Notes: generated from the letters alone by a model not told the origin. Numbered from the stretch's first letter, positions 8,843-18,446 are shown. The stretch: 64,000 nucleotides of DNA from DASPJR01 sp035628505 (GCA_035628505.1 DASPJR010000088.1:1-64000), one strand, 5' to 3'. Numbers and translations: made by a program.

Positions 8843-9348
8843 GCGCTCCACGGGTATTGGTTGCAGGAATCGGCAATATATTTCTGGGCGATGACGGATT
8901 CGGTGTTGCCGTTGTCCAGCGGATGGTGCAGCGCGGAGTGCTGAAATCCGTCTGCATTCGTGACTTTGGTATCCGTGGACTGGACCTCGTTTACGCGTTG
9001 ATGGACGGGTATGATATACTGATTTTGGTAGACGCGATGCAACAGGGCCGCGCGCCTGGAACAGTTTTTGTAATGGAGCCGGATGTAGACCACACGTCGA
9101 TGGATGGTTACGCGGCGCCTGAACCGCACAGCATGACGCCCATTAAAGTCTTTAGCTTGCTCAATTCCATGGGCGGAGCACCTCCTAAAATCACGCGATT
9201 GGTGGGGTGCGAGCCGGAATCTTTTGGTTTGGAACAAGAAGGAAGAATGGGATTAAGCGTGCCAGTAGCCGGGGCTGTCGATGCGGCGGCAAACATAGTA
9301 GAAACACTGACGATTGAACTTGTTGCGAGTTTTAACGCAAATGCATGA
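8839..9348 (+). CDS. [NiFe]-hydrogenase maturation endopeptidase (HyaD/HupD type)
   Basis: 169 residues. The family cleaves the C-terminal tail of the large subunit after the DPCxxCxxH motif once the metal centre is complete. Visible motifs: VAGIGNIFLGDDGFGV (conserved GNxxxxDDGxG with the metal-binding Glu/Asp replaced by the Asp pair), IRDFGIRGLDL, LVDAMQQG with the second metal Asp, and a PHSMTP segment with the conserved His. ATG at 8839 overlaps the previous stop (ATGA). The presumed substrate is hhyL, whose predicted tail is 22 residues. Confidence 0.93.
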   Translation: MSAPRVLVAGIGNIFLGDDGFGVAVVQRMVQRGVLKSVCIRDFGIRGLDLVYALMDGYDILILVDAMQQGRAPGTVFVMEPDVDHTSMDGYAAPEPHSMTPIKVFSLLNSMGGAPPKITRLVGCEPESFGLEQEGRMGLSVPVAGAVDAAANIVETLTIELVASFNANA

Positions 9349-9670
9349 GCTCGGAATTACGCAACAGATTGTGGAGATTGCTTGCGAGCGCGCACAAGGA
9401 AAAAAGATTAAGCGCGTCGTAGTCGAAATCGGAAAGCTTTCAACCGTACTTCCGGATGCTGTTCGATTCTGCTTTGAAATCTGTACGGAAGGCACGCAGG
9501 CGAAAGGGGCGACCTTAGAAGTGCTCGAAATTCCCGGAGTGGCGCGTTGCCGGAACTGCCGGACTGAATTTCCATTGGAAAGACCCTTCGGACGCTGCGT
9601 CTGCGGTTGCTCAGATCTTGATTGGCTGTCCGGCGAAGAGTTGCGTGTGAAGGAAATGGAGGTTGTTTAG
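9341..9670 (+). CDS. hypA: Nickel-insertion protein HypA
   Basis: HypA delivers Ni to the large subunit together with HypB. The start is set at 9341 rather than the upstream ATG at 9314 because HypA proteins begin Met-His-Glu, the Ni site, and 9341 gives exactly MHELGITQQIVE. The 109-residue product has the structural zinc site CRNC...CVCGC, with the second pair slightly unusual (CVCGC rather than CPxC). It overlaps the protease gene by 8 bases and ends immediately before hypB. Confidence 0.95.
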   Translation: MHELGITQQIVEIACERAQGKKIKRVVVEIGKLSTVLPDAVRFCFEICTEGTQAKGATLEVLEIPGVARCRNCRTEFPLERPFGRCVCGCSDLDWLSGEELRVKEMEVV

Positions 9671-10558
9671 ATGTGCGATCACTGCGGTTGTTCCGACGAC
9701 TCCGGAGCAAAAATAGTGGATATGCAGAATCACCTGCATGCCCACATGGGACATTCGCATACTCACGAGCGTGGGCACGTCCATATTCACGATCACGATC
9801 ATGATCATGGCCACCACCATGGCCACGATCATGATCACGGCGACCACCATGGCCACGATCACGATCATGGCCACCACCATCCGAGCCACGCAAGCTCAGG
9901 TAGTGTTGTACGCATTCAGGAAGACGTCCTTGCTAAAAACAGTCTGCTGGCTGAACGCAATCGGGGCTGGTTTGCGGGCTGCAATATTCTCGCACTCAAT
10001 CTGATGAGTTCACCCGGAGCAGGAAAAACGACATTACTCGAGCGTACGATACGTGAGGTGGGAAGTGAATTTGACCTCCAAATCATCGAAGGGGATCAAG
10101 CCTCGACCCTGGACGCAGAACGCATTCGCGCTGCCGGCTCTAAAGTCATCCAGATCAATACGGGGGCAGGCTGCCATCTGGATGCCGACATGGTGAATCG
10201 CGCCATTAGGCAGCTCAAACCCGCGTCGAATTCAACCATTGTAATAGAAAATGTAGGCAATTTGATTTGCCCGGCGCTGTTTGATCTTGGCGAGCATGCT
10301 AAGGTCGTTATGGCAGCCGTCACCGATGGCGACGAAAAGCCCACTAAGTATCCGCACATGTTTCGAAGCGCAACCTTGGTGATTTTGAACAAGATCGATT
10401 TGGCTCAACACGTAAATTTCGATGTGGCGCGCTTTGCCGAAAATGTGAGGCAGATCAATCCGGCAGCCTCAATCATTAAGGTTTCTGCAACTACCGGTCA
10501 TGGTCTCAACGATTGGTATAGCTGGTTACGCCAGACGAGGAGCGTTCAGCGGTCATGA
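9671..10558 (+). CDS. hypB: Nickel-binding GTPase HypB with long His-rich arm
   Basis: 295 residues. The N terminus is MCDHCGC, matching the high-affinity Ni CxxCGC motif of HypB, followed by a His/Asp-rich arm from about residue 20 to 75 that contains roughly thirty His residues. The GTPase domain has the P-loop SSPGAGKTTLLERT, EGDQASTLDAERI, GAGCHLDADMV (metal-site Cys/His), ENVGNLICPA and NKIDLA. His-rich HypB proteins also store nickel (established for rhizobial HypB). The gene starts directly at the hypA stop and overlaps the following kinase by 4 bases. Confidence 0.97.
   Translation: MCDHCGCSDDSGAKIVDMQNHLHAHMGHSHTHERGHVHIHDHDHDHGHHHGHDHDHGDHHGHDHDHGHHHPSHASSGSVVRIQEDVLAKNSLLAERNRGWFAGCNILALNLMSSPGAGKTTLLERTIREVGSEFDLQIIEGDQASTLDAERIRAAGSKVIQINTGAGCHLDADMVNRAIRQLKPASNSTIVIENVGNLICPALFDLGEHAKVVMAAVTDGDEKPTKYPHMFRSATLVILNKIDLAQHVNFDVARFAENVRQINPAASIIKVSATTGHGLNDWYSWLRQTRSVQRS
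9797..9880 (+). repeat. 30-bp tandem repeat encoding the HypB His arm
   Basis: Two complete and one partial copy of a 30-bp unit (9797-9826, 9827-9856, 9857-9880) with a few third-position or single-base differences. Each unit encodes His-Asp-His-Asp-His-Gly followed by His-His-His-Gly or Asp-His-His-Gly. The period is a multiple of three, so copy-number change would lengthen or shorten the arm without breaking hypB. Confidence 0.85.
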
Positions 10559-12093
10559 ACGATGAACGACCCACTATAGAAGAAGCTGAAACGCTGCTTC
10601 AAAACCTGGCCGCTCTGCTGAATTCTAATACGGGTGCGGCAGTTTCCACATCTTCACTCGGGCATACGGAGACGTTAGCCGAGCCAAAGACGTTCATACG
10701 CATGGCAGAGGCGCGCTACCGGACCTTGGTGGAACAGATTCCAGTCGTCACATTTATGGCTATGTTGGACGGTGGGTTGAGCGACGCCTATGTAAGTCCG
10801 CAAATTCAAATTGTACTTGGTTATTCACAAGCAGAATGGCTTGAAAACCCTATTCTTTGGTATGAGCGGCTTCATCCCGAAGACAAATCTCGATGGAATG
10901 CTGAATTCGCTAAAATTTTAACCACTGGACAGCCCTTTGACTCAATTTACCGCTTTATTGCGAAGGATGGGTCCACAGTATGGATTCGAGGGCAGGGCAA
11001 AATTGTTTATGACGAAGACGGGAAGCCGTTGTTTATTCAGGGCGTCGGGTTTGATGTTACTGAAATCAAAAAGTCCGAAGAAGCGGTGCGAAAGAGTAAT
11101 GAGTTGTTCAGCACGTTGGCCAGGGTTTCACCCGTCGGAATCTTTCGGACTAATGCTTTAGGGCAGTGCGTGTATGTCAACGCACGATGGTGCCAAATCA
11201 CTGGAACTGACCCACAAGCTGCATTAGGGGATGGGTGGGCAAAAAGCGTGCATCCTGATGATCGGCAGCGAGTTTTCGAGAAGTGGCAAGCCGCTGTGCG
11301 CGAACATCAACCATTTTCAATGGAATACCGATTTCAATGTCCAGACGGGTTCACTCCCTGGGTGTACGGGCAAGCGGATGCAGAAAAGGGACTGTCTGGT
11401 GAAGTTGTTGGCTATGTTGGCACGATCACCGATATCACCGAACGCAAAGAATCCGAAGTAAGAATTCAAGCTTCCCTATCTGAAAAGGAACTGCTGCTCA
11501 AGGAGATTCATCATCGCGTCAAGAACAATCTTCAAATCACTGCGGGTTTGTTCAGCCTTCAAGCTGGAATGATTAAAGATGAGTCGGTGAAAGAGGTCTT
11601 CCGCGAGAGCGAGAACCGCATCAAATCCATGGCATTGGTACATGAAAAACTTTATCAATCAACGAATCTGGCTCAAATAGATACTGCTGAATACGTCGAA
11701 AACCTCGCCTCCAATGTGCTTCGATCCTATGATGCCGAAGCGAACAACATTGCGCTGCATCTGGATTTGACGACCGTTTTTTTACCGATTGATAAGGCCC
11801 TCCCCTTTGGATTAATTTTAAATGAACTGGTAGCAAATTGTGCAAAGCACGCCTTCGAGCCGGGATCGACCGGAGAAGTTCGGATCTCCATCAAGGGAGA
11901 CAGAGGATTTTTTTTCATGTGCATTGCCGACAATGGACGTGGTTTCCCTCAAGGCATGGATTTTCGCGCGAGCCAATCGCTGGGGCTAAAACTGGTTTAC
12001 ATGCTTACTAAGCAATTGAGGGGATCGGTCGAGTTCAATTCGAAACCTGGAGCAGAAGTTCGCGTTCAATTCCCGATAGCCGAGAGTAACTAA
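10555..12093 (+). CDS. Soluble PAS-PAS sensor histidine kinase (HisKA_2 type)
   Basis: 512 residues with no membrane segment. Two PAS/PAC modules (about 50-170 and 180-300) are followed by a HisKA_2 phosphoacceptor helix with EIHHRVKNNLQ (His319/320) and a HATPase domain with NELVANCAKHAF (N box) and DNGRGFP (G1). It starts in the hypB stop (ATGA overlap), so it is translationally coupled to the nickel-delivery genes. The PAS ligand cannot be read from sequence; candidates are redox state, O2 or a small molecule. By context it may monitor hydrogenase-related redox status. Its partner is probably the next gene, whose start overlaps its stop. Confidence 0.88.
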   Translation: MNDERPTIEEAETLLQNLAALLNSNTGAAVSTSSLGHTETLAEPKTFIRMAEARYRTLVEQIPVVTFMAMLDGGLSDAYVSPQIQIVLGYSQAEWLENPILWYERLHPEDKSRWNAEFAKILTTGQPFDSIYRFIAKDGSTVWIRGQGKIVYDEDGKPLFIQGVGFDVTEIKKSEEAVRKSNELFSTLARVSPVGIFRTNALGQCVYVNARWCQITGTDPQAALGDGWAKSVHPDDRQRVFEKWQAAVREHQPFSMEYRFQCPDGFTPWVYGQADAEKGLSGEVVGYVGTITDITERKESEVRIQASLSEKELLLKEIHHRVKNNLQITAGLFSLQAGMIKDESVKEVFRESENRIKSMALVHEKLYQSTNLAQIDTAEYVENLASNVLRSYDAEANNIALHLDLTTVFLPIDKALPFGLILNELVANCAKHAFEPGSTGEVRISIKGDRGFFFMCIADNGRGFPQGMDFRASQSLGLKLVYMLTKQLRGSVEFNSKPGAEVRVQFPIAESN

Positions 12094-13991
12094 TGGATGC
12101 GAAACCAAAACTTCTCGTAGTCGACGACGAGGCAATCATCGCCGCGAGCCTTCAGGAAAAGTTGAAAGCCTTGGGCTACGATGTCCCGATGATCGCGGGT
12201 TCTGCGGAGGAAGCCGTACAGATGGCCGGCGAAATCCGGCCTGATCTCGTGCTTATGGATATTCTCCTGGAAGGCGGCCCGGATGGAATCGAAGCTGCTG
12301 GCCGCATTCGCGATCGATACGGCATTCCTTCAGTTTACCTGTCAGCTTATTCTGACGACCAAACGCTGAAGCGGGCAAAACTAACTGAGCCATATGGTTA
12401 TATTCTAAAGCCGGTGTCGGATCGCGAATTGCGAATCGTGGTTGAAATCGCGCTATATCGTAACAAATCGGAACGAGCGTTGCAGCTTAGTGAAGAAAAG
12501 TACCGATCCTTAGTTCAAAGCGCACATGATGCTATTATATCTGCCGACAAACAGAGCATTATCAATTACGCAAATGAGGCCGCAGTGCGGCTTTTTGGAT
12601 ATTCCACCGATGAACTCATCGGCATGCACCTGATTGTCTTAATCCCCAATGCTTTGGTTTTGGACTATTTGTTTTCAGATCGAGGACCTACAGGCCGCGC
12701 ACTGGAGATGGTAGGGGCGAAAAAAGATGGCACAACATTCCCTCTTGAACTGACTCTTGCACATTGGAAGTCGGCCGAGACAGCTTTTTATACTGCCATT
12801 GTCCGCGACATTACCGAACGAAAGCACGCGAATGACGTGTCGCGCAAAAACGCGGAAATGCTGGAGGTAAACCGCGCCAAGGATGAATTTATTGCAGTTA
12901 TTTCCCACGAGTTGCGAACTCCTTTAAATGCGATTTATGGATGGATGCGAATGTTGCGCGACCCGCGGCTTCCAACGGCCCAACGGGAACGTGGTATGGA
13001 TATAATACAACGCAATGTCGAGTCACAAAAAAAGCTGATAGAGGATCTGCTGGATGTGTCAAGGATTAACGCAGGGAAGCTTGTGCTCAATGCACACTCT
13101 TTGAGAATTGTGCCACTGATCGAATCGGCGATTGAGGCGATTCAGCCTTCTGCAACTGCGAAGGAAATTAATTTGGAACTGTCAGTCGGAACTGGAGAAA
13201 TGGCGGTTTATGGCGATCCCGATAGATTGCAACAGATAGTTTACAATCTGCTTTCCAATGCGATTAAGTTTACGCCCAAGGGAGGAAAGGTTCTCCTTAA
13301 AATTCAAAGGGAGGGTACGCATCTTTCCATTATGGTGTCAGACACGGGAATTGGGATCCAGCCTGAATTTCTACCGCACATATTCGAGAGGTTTCGACAA
13401 GCAGATGCTTCCATAACAAGACTGTACAAAGGGTTGGGGCTGGGTTTGGCGATTGTACGCAATCTTGTAGAACTGCACGGGGGCGCCGTTGAAGTGAAAA
13501 GCGAAGGCTTAAATAAAGGAGCGACATTCACAGTAAAATTGCCGCTGGCTGCTGTTCGACCGGAATCACAATGGCGAAAACATTCCCCACTTGAAGGATC
13601 AAACGAGAAACGTCTTGAGAATCTACGTGCGCTTGTGATTGAAGATGAAAACGATTCTCGCGACCTCTTAGTTACCATACTTAAAAAGGAAGGGGCAGAA
13701 GTCAAATCAGCTGGCTCTGTGGCAGAGGGCCTCGCTGTGTTTGACGATTTTAGACCGGAAGTCCTTGTTTGTGATATCGGGTTACCGGGGCAAGATGGCT
13801 ATTCCATGATTAAGGCAGTACGTTCAAAGTCTCGGGAGAACGGAGGCGAAACGCCAGCTATTGCGCTAACTGCTTACTCGCGACCGGAGGATCGGATCCG
13901 AGCCATATCTTCCGGATTCCAAACACACATCTGCAAACCCACTGATCCCGACGAATTGATAGCGGCAGTAGCAGCGCTTGTTGGTCGTTAA
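12093..13991 (+). CDS. Hybrid kinase REC-PAS-HisKA-HATPase-REC
   Basis: 632 residues, soluble. N-terminal receiver domain (phospho-Asp56 in LVLMDILLEGG, Lys106 in YILKPVSD), PAS domain (about 134-245), HisKA with His272 in ISHELRTPLNAIYG, HATPase (NLLSNAIKF near 386, DTGIGI, GLGLGLAIV), and a second receiver (Asp561 in LVCDIGLPG). The start ATG overlaps the stop of the PAS kinase by one base (TAATG). Inference: a phosphorelay that begins in the preceding kinase, enters through the first REC and leaves through the second. No DNA-binding output domain is present in the window, so the regulatory target is unknown. This is the last gene of the hydrogenase operon; 81 bases separate it from a convergent gene. 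Confidence 0.88.
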   Translation: MDAKPKLLVVDDEAIIAASLQEKLKALGYDVPMIAGSAEEAVQMAGEIRPDLVLMDILLEGGPDGIEAAGRIRDRYGIPSVYLSAYSDDQTLKRAKLTEPYGYILKPVSDRELRIVVEIALYRNKSERALQLSEEKYRSLVQSAHDAIISADKQSIINYANEAAVRLFGYSTDELIGMHLIVLIPNALVLDYLFSDRGPTGRALEMVGAKKDGTTFPLELTLAHWKSAETAFYTAIVRDITERKHANDVSRKNAEMLEVNRAKDEFIAVISHELRTPLNAIYGWMRMLRDPRLPTAQRERGMDIIQRNVESQKKLIEDLLDVSRINAGKLVLNAHSLRIVPLIESAIEAIQPSATAKEINLELSVGTGEMAVYGDPDRLQQIVYNLLSNAIKFTPKGGKVLLKIQREGTHLSIMVSDTGIGIQPEFLPHIFERFRQADASITRLYKGLGLGLAIVRNLVELHGGAVEVKSEGLNKGATFTVKLPLAAVRPESQWRKHSPLEGSNEKRLENLRALVIEDENDSRDLLVTILKKEGAEVKSAGSVAEGLAVFDDFRPEVLVCDIGLPGQDGYSMIKAVRSKSRENGGETPAIALTAYSRPEDRIRAISSGFQTHICKPTDPDELIAAVAALVGR

Positions 13992-14072
13992 CTTTGGAAA
14001 AAGGTTTCCGCTCAGGCAGATTAGTAATCTACAAGACTCAATGCATTCACCTGCTGCGGCGCTAACACATAA

Positions 14073-16086
14073 TCAGGGTTGTTCCAGTTCGATGCTGCTG
14101 GCAGGGCCATCCCGCCCGGCGCTGTTGCGCGTAAAAACTTCAAGCTGGTTGCGGCCACTGTGAAGCTTCCACGTAAACGGAACTGCTCTCGCGGCCGGCG
14201 CGGCGTTATCCACTTTCACAAATACGCCGGCCAACCCCGGCGTGTGCGTATCGACATGAACGCGGAACTCGCCCGCATTCGGAAGCGCTTCCAAATTGAT
14301 CTGGACAGTGTTGAGAGACCACTCGAAGTTTCCTCGTCGGTAGACTTGTAAATCATAAAGACTGGCGCTTCGCGTGGGCTCGCCAGACCACAGCACGTGG
14401 CCAGACCAGAACCAGCCGCGCATGCCCTGATTGAGCGGTAGAGGCGATTGTGCCTCTAGGAAATTGCTACGAGGAATGAGACGCAATTCCATGAATGGCG
14501 GCCACTCGGTCAGGCCTTTCCACACATGCTTCTCAGATTCGCGCAGATGAATGATCGCAAGCGCCGGGTGCTTCTCGCCGCTTAAGGCGAGGCGCTGCCG
14601 CGTCTGGAGTTCCAGAAGCGACAGCGGCGTGCGGGTCTCCGCGTCTACGGCGTACCAGGCCATGTTGGCGTCGACATACACCCATTTTCTATGTTCGTTT
14701 GACCAGACCTCGCTAACTTCATGTCCGCTTCCTTTGATCTTGTCTCCGAGTCCCCCTTGGGGTCCCTGGCTCAACGAGACGATGCGGCCGGGAATGCCAA
14801 AGCTGGCGCAGGCCTGCAGAAACACCACGCTGAACTGCTGGCAAATGCCGCCGACTGGGGTGCCGTCTTTGTGCGCGGCAAGAATTTCGAGCGCGTTCCA
14901 GGGCCGGGTAACTTTCCGAGAGATGCATTTTCTGCCACCGCGCTGAAGTCCAATGCGCCAAACGCGTAATGATCTCGAACTGGGAGGCCGCGCCTTTGAC
15001 CACCTCATCGAGCTGCCCTGTCTGGCGCAGCGTCTTGAGTGACGGATGGTCGTACGCTTCATACTCGAATGGAATCGACGAACGGATGATCGGCTCATTA
15101 CGGTATCCCAGGACACGGATTGCATTAGTCCAACTCGCCGCAGGTTCAGCAGTGCTCTCAAGCGTCAAAGATGTCAGCCGCGGCGTTCTGAGCGGGTTCC
15201 TGGTGGCAAAGTCGACGCGCAGCTGCAGGAATCGCCCAACGGGAGTGTAGGGCACTCCAGCCGCGACAACCTGCCAGTCGGACCACTCTGCGCCGGGTAC
15301 AAAGGTTGAGCCGCTGCGCAGTCGGCAGGACATTTCCGTCCCGTCCGGACAATCAGCCGCGGCTGTGAGACGAACTGAACCCAGTGACTTAAGCGCTGGG
15401 CTTAGCGCGCTGCCGCTGAGGTTGCCAACATCCAGCGTGGGCAGTAGCAGGCTGCCTTGCGAGCGGTACTGATCGAGGTAGACGCGCACGCAGTACTCGC
15501 CATCAACATCGCCTGCAGTGCCCAGGCGCGCGTCATTCCAAGTCAGCCCTCCATCGGTGCTCTTTGCGCTGCGATTCGGATGGCGGGTGCGCGTCGTGGA
15601 ACCCGCTGCGTATTCGTCGTCGCGCGCGATCCAGAGTTTTCCATTGCCGCGCAGGACGATCTCGTTCGCGCCGCTTTTGAGAACCGCTGGATTGAACGTG
15701 AAGTTGCGCCAATGCTTCGTCACGCGTGCAGTTTCTCTCAGCGGAACAGGCTGCCCGTTAATCACTGCTTCAAACAGGCTGTTAGAGCCTACCAGCAACG
15801 TTGCTTCGCTCGCTTGAGGCGCCGGGATAAGCAGCGTTTTTTTAATGAGAACTCCCGGCTTCAGTGTTTCTTCGTTGGGCTTATAGGAGTACCCCGCAGC
15901 CGGACCATCGTCCTCGATCAGCACGCCCCTGGCGATTTCAAGGCTGCCTGAGCCGGGAATCAGGCACAACCGGTCGCTGACGGAGGTTTCGAAGAGTTTG
16001 TCGGCAGTCCAGGTCTCCGTCTCGGCGGCCGGCAGCGTTCCCACCAGGAGGAACGTTACGACAGCAAAGACCTGAGAAATGCGCAT
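14073..16086 (-). CDS. Secreted transglutaminase-like protein (one-base frameshift)
   Basis: Start at 16086 gives a clear signal peptide (MRISQVFAVVTFLLVGTLPAAE). The N-terminal 370 residues are beta-rich, with a segment resembling carbohydrate-binding or jelly-roll domains. The C-terminal third is a transglutaminase-like core: Cys in GGICQQF, His in SGHEVSEVW, Asp in VYVDANM. The two parts are in different frames. Upstream frame reads ...MHLSESYP then diverges; the other frame resumes with PWNALEILAAH. Deleting one G within the run at about 14904-14908 joins them as YP-PWNALEI, the arrangement expected in this family. So the gene is essentially complete with a single-base insertion, real or technical. 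Substrate unknown. Confidence 0.75.
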
Positions 16087-16355
16087 AGAAGCTTCCCGCC
16101 TTATCCACCTGCACAACGGCTCTTACGCCAGTACGCTACTCATGATCCTGCCGATTCCCAGGCGATTCTATCCGATGACTAATCTGTCAGCGTCACGAAA
16201 GCGCCTTCCGAAGTTGCGCTGAATCTCCCGCTTCTTCGGGTGCAGATCGAGGACAATTTCGTTGTCAGAGCAGACGCCGGACCTGCAGGCGTGAGTGCCA
16301 CTTAAGGACCTGAGAGGTTGGCTCAGCGGTGAACATCTCAGGAGCCCGCTGAATG

Positions 16356-17441
16356 CTATTTGGCCGCCGCTGCATGAGTCAGTTCTTTGCGCCAGACTTG
16401 CGGAGTCCATGAGATGTTTTCCCAACGGTCCCTGGTGATGCATTCGCGAATGGTCAGCGTGTTTGCTGTCAGTTCGCTGTAAAGAAATGCCTGTGTGTTG
16501 CTTTGAAAATGGGAACTGTTGTCGGCATTGAACACATCGAGAGCCTGCGATTTGCCCGCGTCTTCAACTGTCCACTTCCACACATTTCGGACATGGGTGT
16601 GGCCATAAAAAACCATGGCAATGTTGTACGGAGCGAGCAGCGCTCCGAATTGCTTCACATCTTCCGGGTCCCACTCGACGCCCTTTACCTCCCCTGTTTT
16701 TTTTAAATACCGCAGGCTGTCCACGTGATGCGTTATCACCACGGGCCGGTTGCCATCGGAAGCGTTGCGCTTAAGGTCCGCTTGCAGAAATTCAAAGCTC
16801 GACGAGGGATTATAGCGCCGCCGCTTGTTGACTCCGTCTCCCGGACCGACCGTTATTCCGACGTTGATGAAATGCAGCGGGCCCCAGTTCCAGGAGACAT
16901 GAAGCGCGTTGTCTGAAATTCCTGTTAAGCCCTTGCGCGCGCGGTTCCTCTCTTTTAACCGTTCAATGGCGTGACCACTGCTCCGGGGGGAATCATGATT
17001 TCCATGCACTTCAAACACCGGATACTTCAGCTTTCCGTCGGTCCCGTTCAAGCCATAGTCCTTTTCGTAAGCGGCGATTTCGGTGCGCATCATTGCTTCA
17101 GCTTTTGCGCCGTTTTTGTCGCCGGAGTCGATAAGATCGCCACCGTGAATCACACCCTGCACTGCGCGTACAGTCCCGCCGCCGATCTCTGCAGGCAACG
17201 AGGCTCCGGGAAGCCGGTTCAGCACATCCACAAGGCGCGCGCAAACTTCAGCAGACGAAGCATCCATGTCAGCGGGCTTCTCGGCGCTGGCAAGATAGTG
17301 CGTATCGCTGACAAAAAAGAAAGCTGGACCGGCAGCTGAATCTTCCGCATGAATGCCGCGCGCCAGCGGCGCACACAGTGCCGCAGTTGTTCCCGCCAGA
17401 AAGCGGCGGCGCGTAAGAGACATTGACTTTACTGTGGGCAT
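16356..17441 (-). CDS. Tat-exported metallophosphoesterase
   Basis: 361 residues with an N-terminal twin-arginine signal (LTRRRFLAG followed by a hydrophobic stretch). The calcineurin-like metallophosphoesterase motifs appear in order: SDTH (metal-binding Asp and His), GGDLID, GNHDS, ITHHVD, and GHTH near the C terminus. All dinuclear-metal ligands appear present. Exported to the periplasm; a phosphate ester or nucleotide substrate is likely but unspecified. It follows the Ig-like gene by 20 bases on the same strand. The 269 bases between its end and the transglutaminase-like start (16087-16355) contain nothing I can support. Confidence 0.88.
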   Translation of the reverse strand: MPTVKSMSLTRRRFLAGTTAALCAPLARGIHAEDSAAGPAFFFVSDTHYLASAEKPADMDASSAEVCARLVDVLNRLPGASLPAEIGGGTVRAVQGVIHGGDLIDSGDKNGAKAEAMMRTEIAAYEKDYGLNGTDGKLKYPVFEVHGNHDSPRSSGHAIERLKERNRARKGLTGISDNALHVSWNWGPLHFINVGITVGPGDGVNKRRRYNPSSSFEFLQADLKRNASDGNRPVVITHHVDSLRYLKKTGEVKGVEWDPEDVKQFGALLAPYNIAMVFYGHTHVRNVWKWTVEDAGKSQALDVFNADNSSHFQSNTQAFLYSELTANTLTIRECITRDRWENISWTPQVWRKELTHAAAAK

Positions 17442-17461
17442 GACCGGTTTCCCTCAACAGC

Positions 17462-17908
17462 TTATTTTGAATTTGCTTTGTTGCTCTTTTTACCGGATTC
17501 GACAACCGTTATTTCAACCTTTCCATTTTCCAGACCGGACGACCGGGCAGTTAGTTTTATCTTTCCCTGGCCGTAAGAGCGGAACTCCACGGCATCCTGA
17601 CCATTGCGGATCTTGAATTCGAACGTGGTGCCCGTGGGGAAAAGTCCTTTGCCGGTGCTGATCTCGATAGTGCCCTTCACCGCGTTTCCGATCGGCTGCC
17701 CCACGGAATTCAAGACTGTTACCAGCAGCTGCAGTTCAGTACCATCATCAGGAATTTGCAGGCGGTCGGCAGTCAGACGCAGCTCGGCAGGCGTTCCGGC
17801 GGCAAGCTTCAGTTCGGTGCGTGGCGCACTCGCCGTTGTGGTCTGTGCGGCCGCCGGCGTGGTAAACATGTTCGCCGCGCACACCGGCGCTGGAAGAATA
17901 ACCGGCAC
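17462..17908 (-). CDS. Small Ig-like/Big_1-type beta domain protein, possibly a remnant
   Basis: 148 residues from a GTG start, with an in-frame stop about 80 bases upstream. The C-terminal 115 residues have the pattern of a bacterial Ig-like (invasin/Big_1) domain: AGTPAELRLTADRLQIPDDGTELQLLVTVL-NSVGQPIGNAVKG-TIEIS. Such domains usually sit at the C terminus of GH2-type glycosidases or adhesins, so this may be the surviving tail of a larger gene; no recognisable N-terminal part was found upstream. No clean signal peptide. Low certainty about start and about being functional. Confidence 0.45.
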   Translation of the reverse strand: MPVILPAPVCAANMFTTPAAAQTTTASAPRTELKLAAGTPAELRLTADRLQIPDDGTELQLLVTVLNSVGQPIGNAVKGTIEISTGKGLFPTGTTFEFKIRNGQDAVEFRSYGQGKIKLTARSSGLENGKVEITVVESGKKSNKANSK

Positions 17909-18036
17909 GCGGCTGAAGGGCCTCTTAATGCAGCTTCCGGGCTCCCTGTTCCTCTGCTGCGTACTGGTGCTGAATCTCGCCTACGCAATATCTGCGACTG
18001 GTACAATCCGGTGAAAGGACAAGCGTCCCAGCGAGA

Positions 18037-18312
18037 ATGGCGCGCTGCGAACTTCGCGGCCGCAATCCAGCGGCAGTAAAGGCAGCACTGGACGCGTGGG
18101 TCGCCGGACTCGACCGCACCTCTCCCGAGTGGCGGCATCACCAATTGGAAGCGCTGTTGGTCTATCGCGGCATCGGTGTACCCAAGCCTGAACTGCTGCG
18201 CGAACTGCAGAGCTGCGACAAGCCGCAGTCCAGAATGGCAGGTTGGAAGTTCAGCAAACGGGCACCGCAGCCATCTCTGCCTCAGACTGGTGCCTGGCGC
18301 CGACGGTCTTGA
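18037..18312 (+). pseudogene. Possible remnant of a PVC-type HEAT-repeat protein
   Basis: The 538 bases between the Ig-like gene and the kinase-FGE gene (17909-18446) hold no complete gene. A short plus-strand frame here reads ALDAWVAGLDRTSPEWRHH-QLEALLVYRG-PELLRELQSCD. From memory, this resembles the HEAT-repeat segment of PVC-type cytochrome/dehydrogenase proteins such as those at 42989 and 50177. No start, flanking domains or ribosome binding site belong to it, and the likeness ends after about 60 residues. I call it a possible gene fragment only. Confidence 0.3.
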
Positions 18313-18446
18313 CCCTGCATGGGATTGCGCGCCGCGATCATCGGGACGGACGGTGTAGGTTGGCGAACGCCCGACGCCGTGAGGGCAGCCATCGGAGTGC
18401 CAGAAGTAAAAACCTGGCACAACGGTCAGCCGGAGAGAAGCTGGCC

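Noticed and set aside
9797..9880. Repeat cluster as a CRISPR-like or intergenic repeat array
   Set aside because: It is a contiguous in-frame tandem repeat inside hypB with no spacers.
13996..14009. Short hairpin GGAAA-AAGG-TTTCC after the last hydrogenase-operon gene as a terminator
   Set aside because: Only a 5-bp stem and no following T run, so not convincing as an intrinsic terminator.
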